Origin: Elysia marginata
Lineage: Eukaryota > Mollusca > Gastropoda > Plakobranchidae
Length of the DNA: 32,058 bases
Direction of reading: 5' to 3'
NCBI GenBank assembly: GCA_019649035.1
Contig: BMAT01005068.1
Coordinates: forward strand, 239,452 to 271,509
Shown: positions 30,418 to 32,058 of the stretch, one piece after another
Layout of the letters: every line of letters starts with the position of its first letter
How positions within the stretch are numbered: position 1 is the stretch's first letter
The notes under the pieces: model-generated
The model's input: only the letters and a program-made list of their open reading frames with translations
What the model was told of the DNA's origin: nothing
Databases searched by the model: none
Position numbers and translations under genes: made by a program

Positions 30418-32020
30418 AGAAGGAAGGTGAAATGTATGCCCCGTCGAAATCTAGAGAGTTGACAAGACTAAAAACGGCACACCTAATTAGCACATTATGT
30501 GAAGACTCTATTCTATACTAACAATGTCAAACATTACAACGTGAGTTACTTTTGCTAATTTTTATTCAATTATTCGTGCACAGTTCAACAAAGGGAGTTT
30601 TAGTGTGTGTTTTTTATGTTTATGGATTCCTATGGTTCTTATTACCTGAATTATCGATCTTAGATATGGTTTTATCTGCTCACATTACATCTCTCTCAGC
30701 GCTGCGGTATGTAATCGACCTTTATCATGTCTCATTAAAAATTTTAAGAGCACAACATGTTTTTGCGCAATGTCATGAGGAATGAACATAATAGGTGGTT
30801 TAGAGATGACATTTGAACACAAAGAGATAAAAATAATTGCTTTCCTTTTAGATCACAAAAGAGACTCACCTTAATGTGTCCTTGTAGCAGATCGAAGCTG
30901 ATGGATATATTACAACAGTTTCATAATAATGCCAAAGTTCGATAGAGAAATTTAGATATTCTTTACATAGTCATGAATATTTCAAAAAAGAAAAAAAAAA
31001 GAAATTGATTACAATTGCCGTAGACTTGATCAGTTCTGTTCAAAAATTAAAGGTATTGTTGATGCATTTTATTTTCTGATATTATATGCAGTGTCTGGTT
31101 TTATTATTAACAAAGTTCAATTCTATCTAGTTTAATAAAATATGAGAGTGTTAGACACTCTCAGGCGATATAGGTGGAGTCTACATTGTCCAGTGCGAAG
31201 GTGGAAGACTGTAGTTTGATGCCTACGAGCGAGTTTATAGATGGGTTTTTTTTTGGTCAAGTCCAATCTAGTTCTAAGCGTAATTATTTGTTTTCTTATC
31301 AGTAGATGGTAGCTTTCAAGCAGGAGTTAGCCAATATGCGAAGGCAGAATGCCTAACTCTAAAGGGGTTATGTTTAACTGTGAATATAATCATGTTTCGT
31401 CTCGGTGTGCTCTTTGCGCATATAAAACTTTTAGAGATGAGGGTTATTTTTAGATGTAATTGTCATTGATCTTAATACTCCACAAATAACGCTAAATAGT
31501 AAATGTCAGACAGGTAGTTTTTCGCCCATAACTTTCCTTTAAATTGATTTTTTATAATTACAGTTAATAAACACTGTTTCGCGAGAGAAAAAATGATTCA
31601 TTTTTTCTGATTCTAATACCATTGAAAGTTGCATATGGTTGATATTTATCTTATGATTAAGATTGTTACGAAAGATCGTTCGTTATTATCCTAAGTAATA
31701 TTGCCTTAAGTACATGCGCCGAAGGATTATAGATATTCAGGGGAAATTTTTTCCACAATCTTATGTTTCTTTTTCGAAAGAAGCTGTGAAGGTTTAATCC
31801 AAAGCTATATTATATGGGGTTTTTTTTTCGAAAAAAAAGTATTTTTCGTCCAAGATTACAAAAGAAAGTTCGTCTATTATCGCATCTCACTACCTAAGGT
31901 AAACAATTTAGTTTAAAAAAACAATAAAGAGCTACACAAGTGATTTTTTTTAATGAAAGTTGTGTTGTAGTTTCATTTTAAAGAGAGAAGTCATGTCAAA
32001 TTAGAAGTAATGATTACCTT
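30418..32020. other. AT-rich stretch, no gene seen
   Basis: About 1.6 kb. The first part (30418 to perhaps 30500) may be the 3' non-coding end of the LINE. A clean hairpin TGAGAGTGT-TAG-ACACTCTCA lies at 31143-31163, followed by sequence faintly like a tRNA-derived SINE head. Nothing else was recognised. Confidence 0.55.
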
Positions 32021-32058
32021 TTATGTTGTTGCTGTTGCTGTGTGTGTGTGTTGGGGGG
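32021..32058. repeat. GTTGCT/GT simple repeat at window edge
   Basis: TTGTTGCTGTTGCTG passes into a GT dinucleotide run and ends in G6 at the window edge, so its true length is unknown. Confidence 0.85.

Noticed and set aside
1..32058. CRISPR arrays, operons, bacterial promoters, rRNA genes
   Set aside because: No regularly spaced repeats with unique spacers, no long tandem genes and no rRNA sequence. The repeat and retroelement content is that of an animal genome.

Overview
The window looks like gene-poor, AT-rich, repeat-laden DNA from an animal. A mollusc or another marine invertebrate fits best, but that is inference. I see no bacterial-style gene organisation and no intact host protein-coding gene. 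Most open frames are low-complexity artefacts of microsatellites (CT, AGT, GGT/GAT and GATA tracts). What can be identified is mobile-element debris of several classes, plus a few strong structural signals.

Layout. 1-806: a polypyrimidine tract, a pure AGT array, a reverse-strand SINE fragment and a second, decayed TAG array. 6393-6719: a nearly textbook tRNA-derived SINE (6406-6706) with a polymerase III box A/box B and a perfect 13-bp target-site duplication. 7732-7985: an unexplained diverged direct duplication. 9934-10735: CT tracts. 13929-14944: a composite repeat region carrying the C-terminus of a Helitron (Pif1-like/SF1) helicase, with partial repeated copies of its 3' part on both sides and TCTAGA-rich palindromes. 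15689-16342: CT tracts, then a GGT/GAT array. 18077-18331: a 106-bp perfect inverted repeat enclosing a 43-nt loop, with a 36-bp unit tandemly duplicated inside. 20737-21366: a 5'-truncated Penelope-like element (PLE) lying between GATA-type tracts. It retains the last 85 codons of the PLE protein, then a stop codon, two 18-bp repeats and a complete type I hammerhead ribozyme core at 21127-21169. 27385-27436: an imperfect long palindrome. 27977-28775: a decayed Jockey/CR1/L2-like LINE reverse transcriptase. 30029-30417: the C-terminal tail of a different LINE ORF2. The remainder is AT-rich sequence in which I recognise nothing.

No host pathway can be reconstructed. The point of most biological interest is the PLE remnant: ORF tail, stop and ribozyme lie in the order and close spacing known for hammerhead-bearing PLEs, and the ribozyme retains every core nucleotide. 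The next most interesting are the perfect 106-bp hairpin, which is either very young or an assembly foldback, and the SINE with its intact duplication. Family assignments rest on motif recognition from memory; no database search was run.
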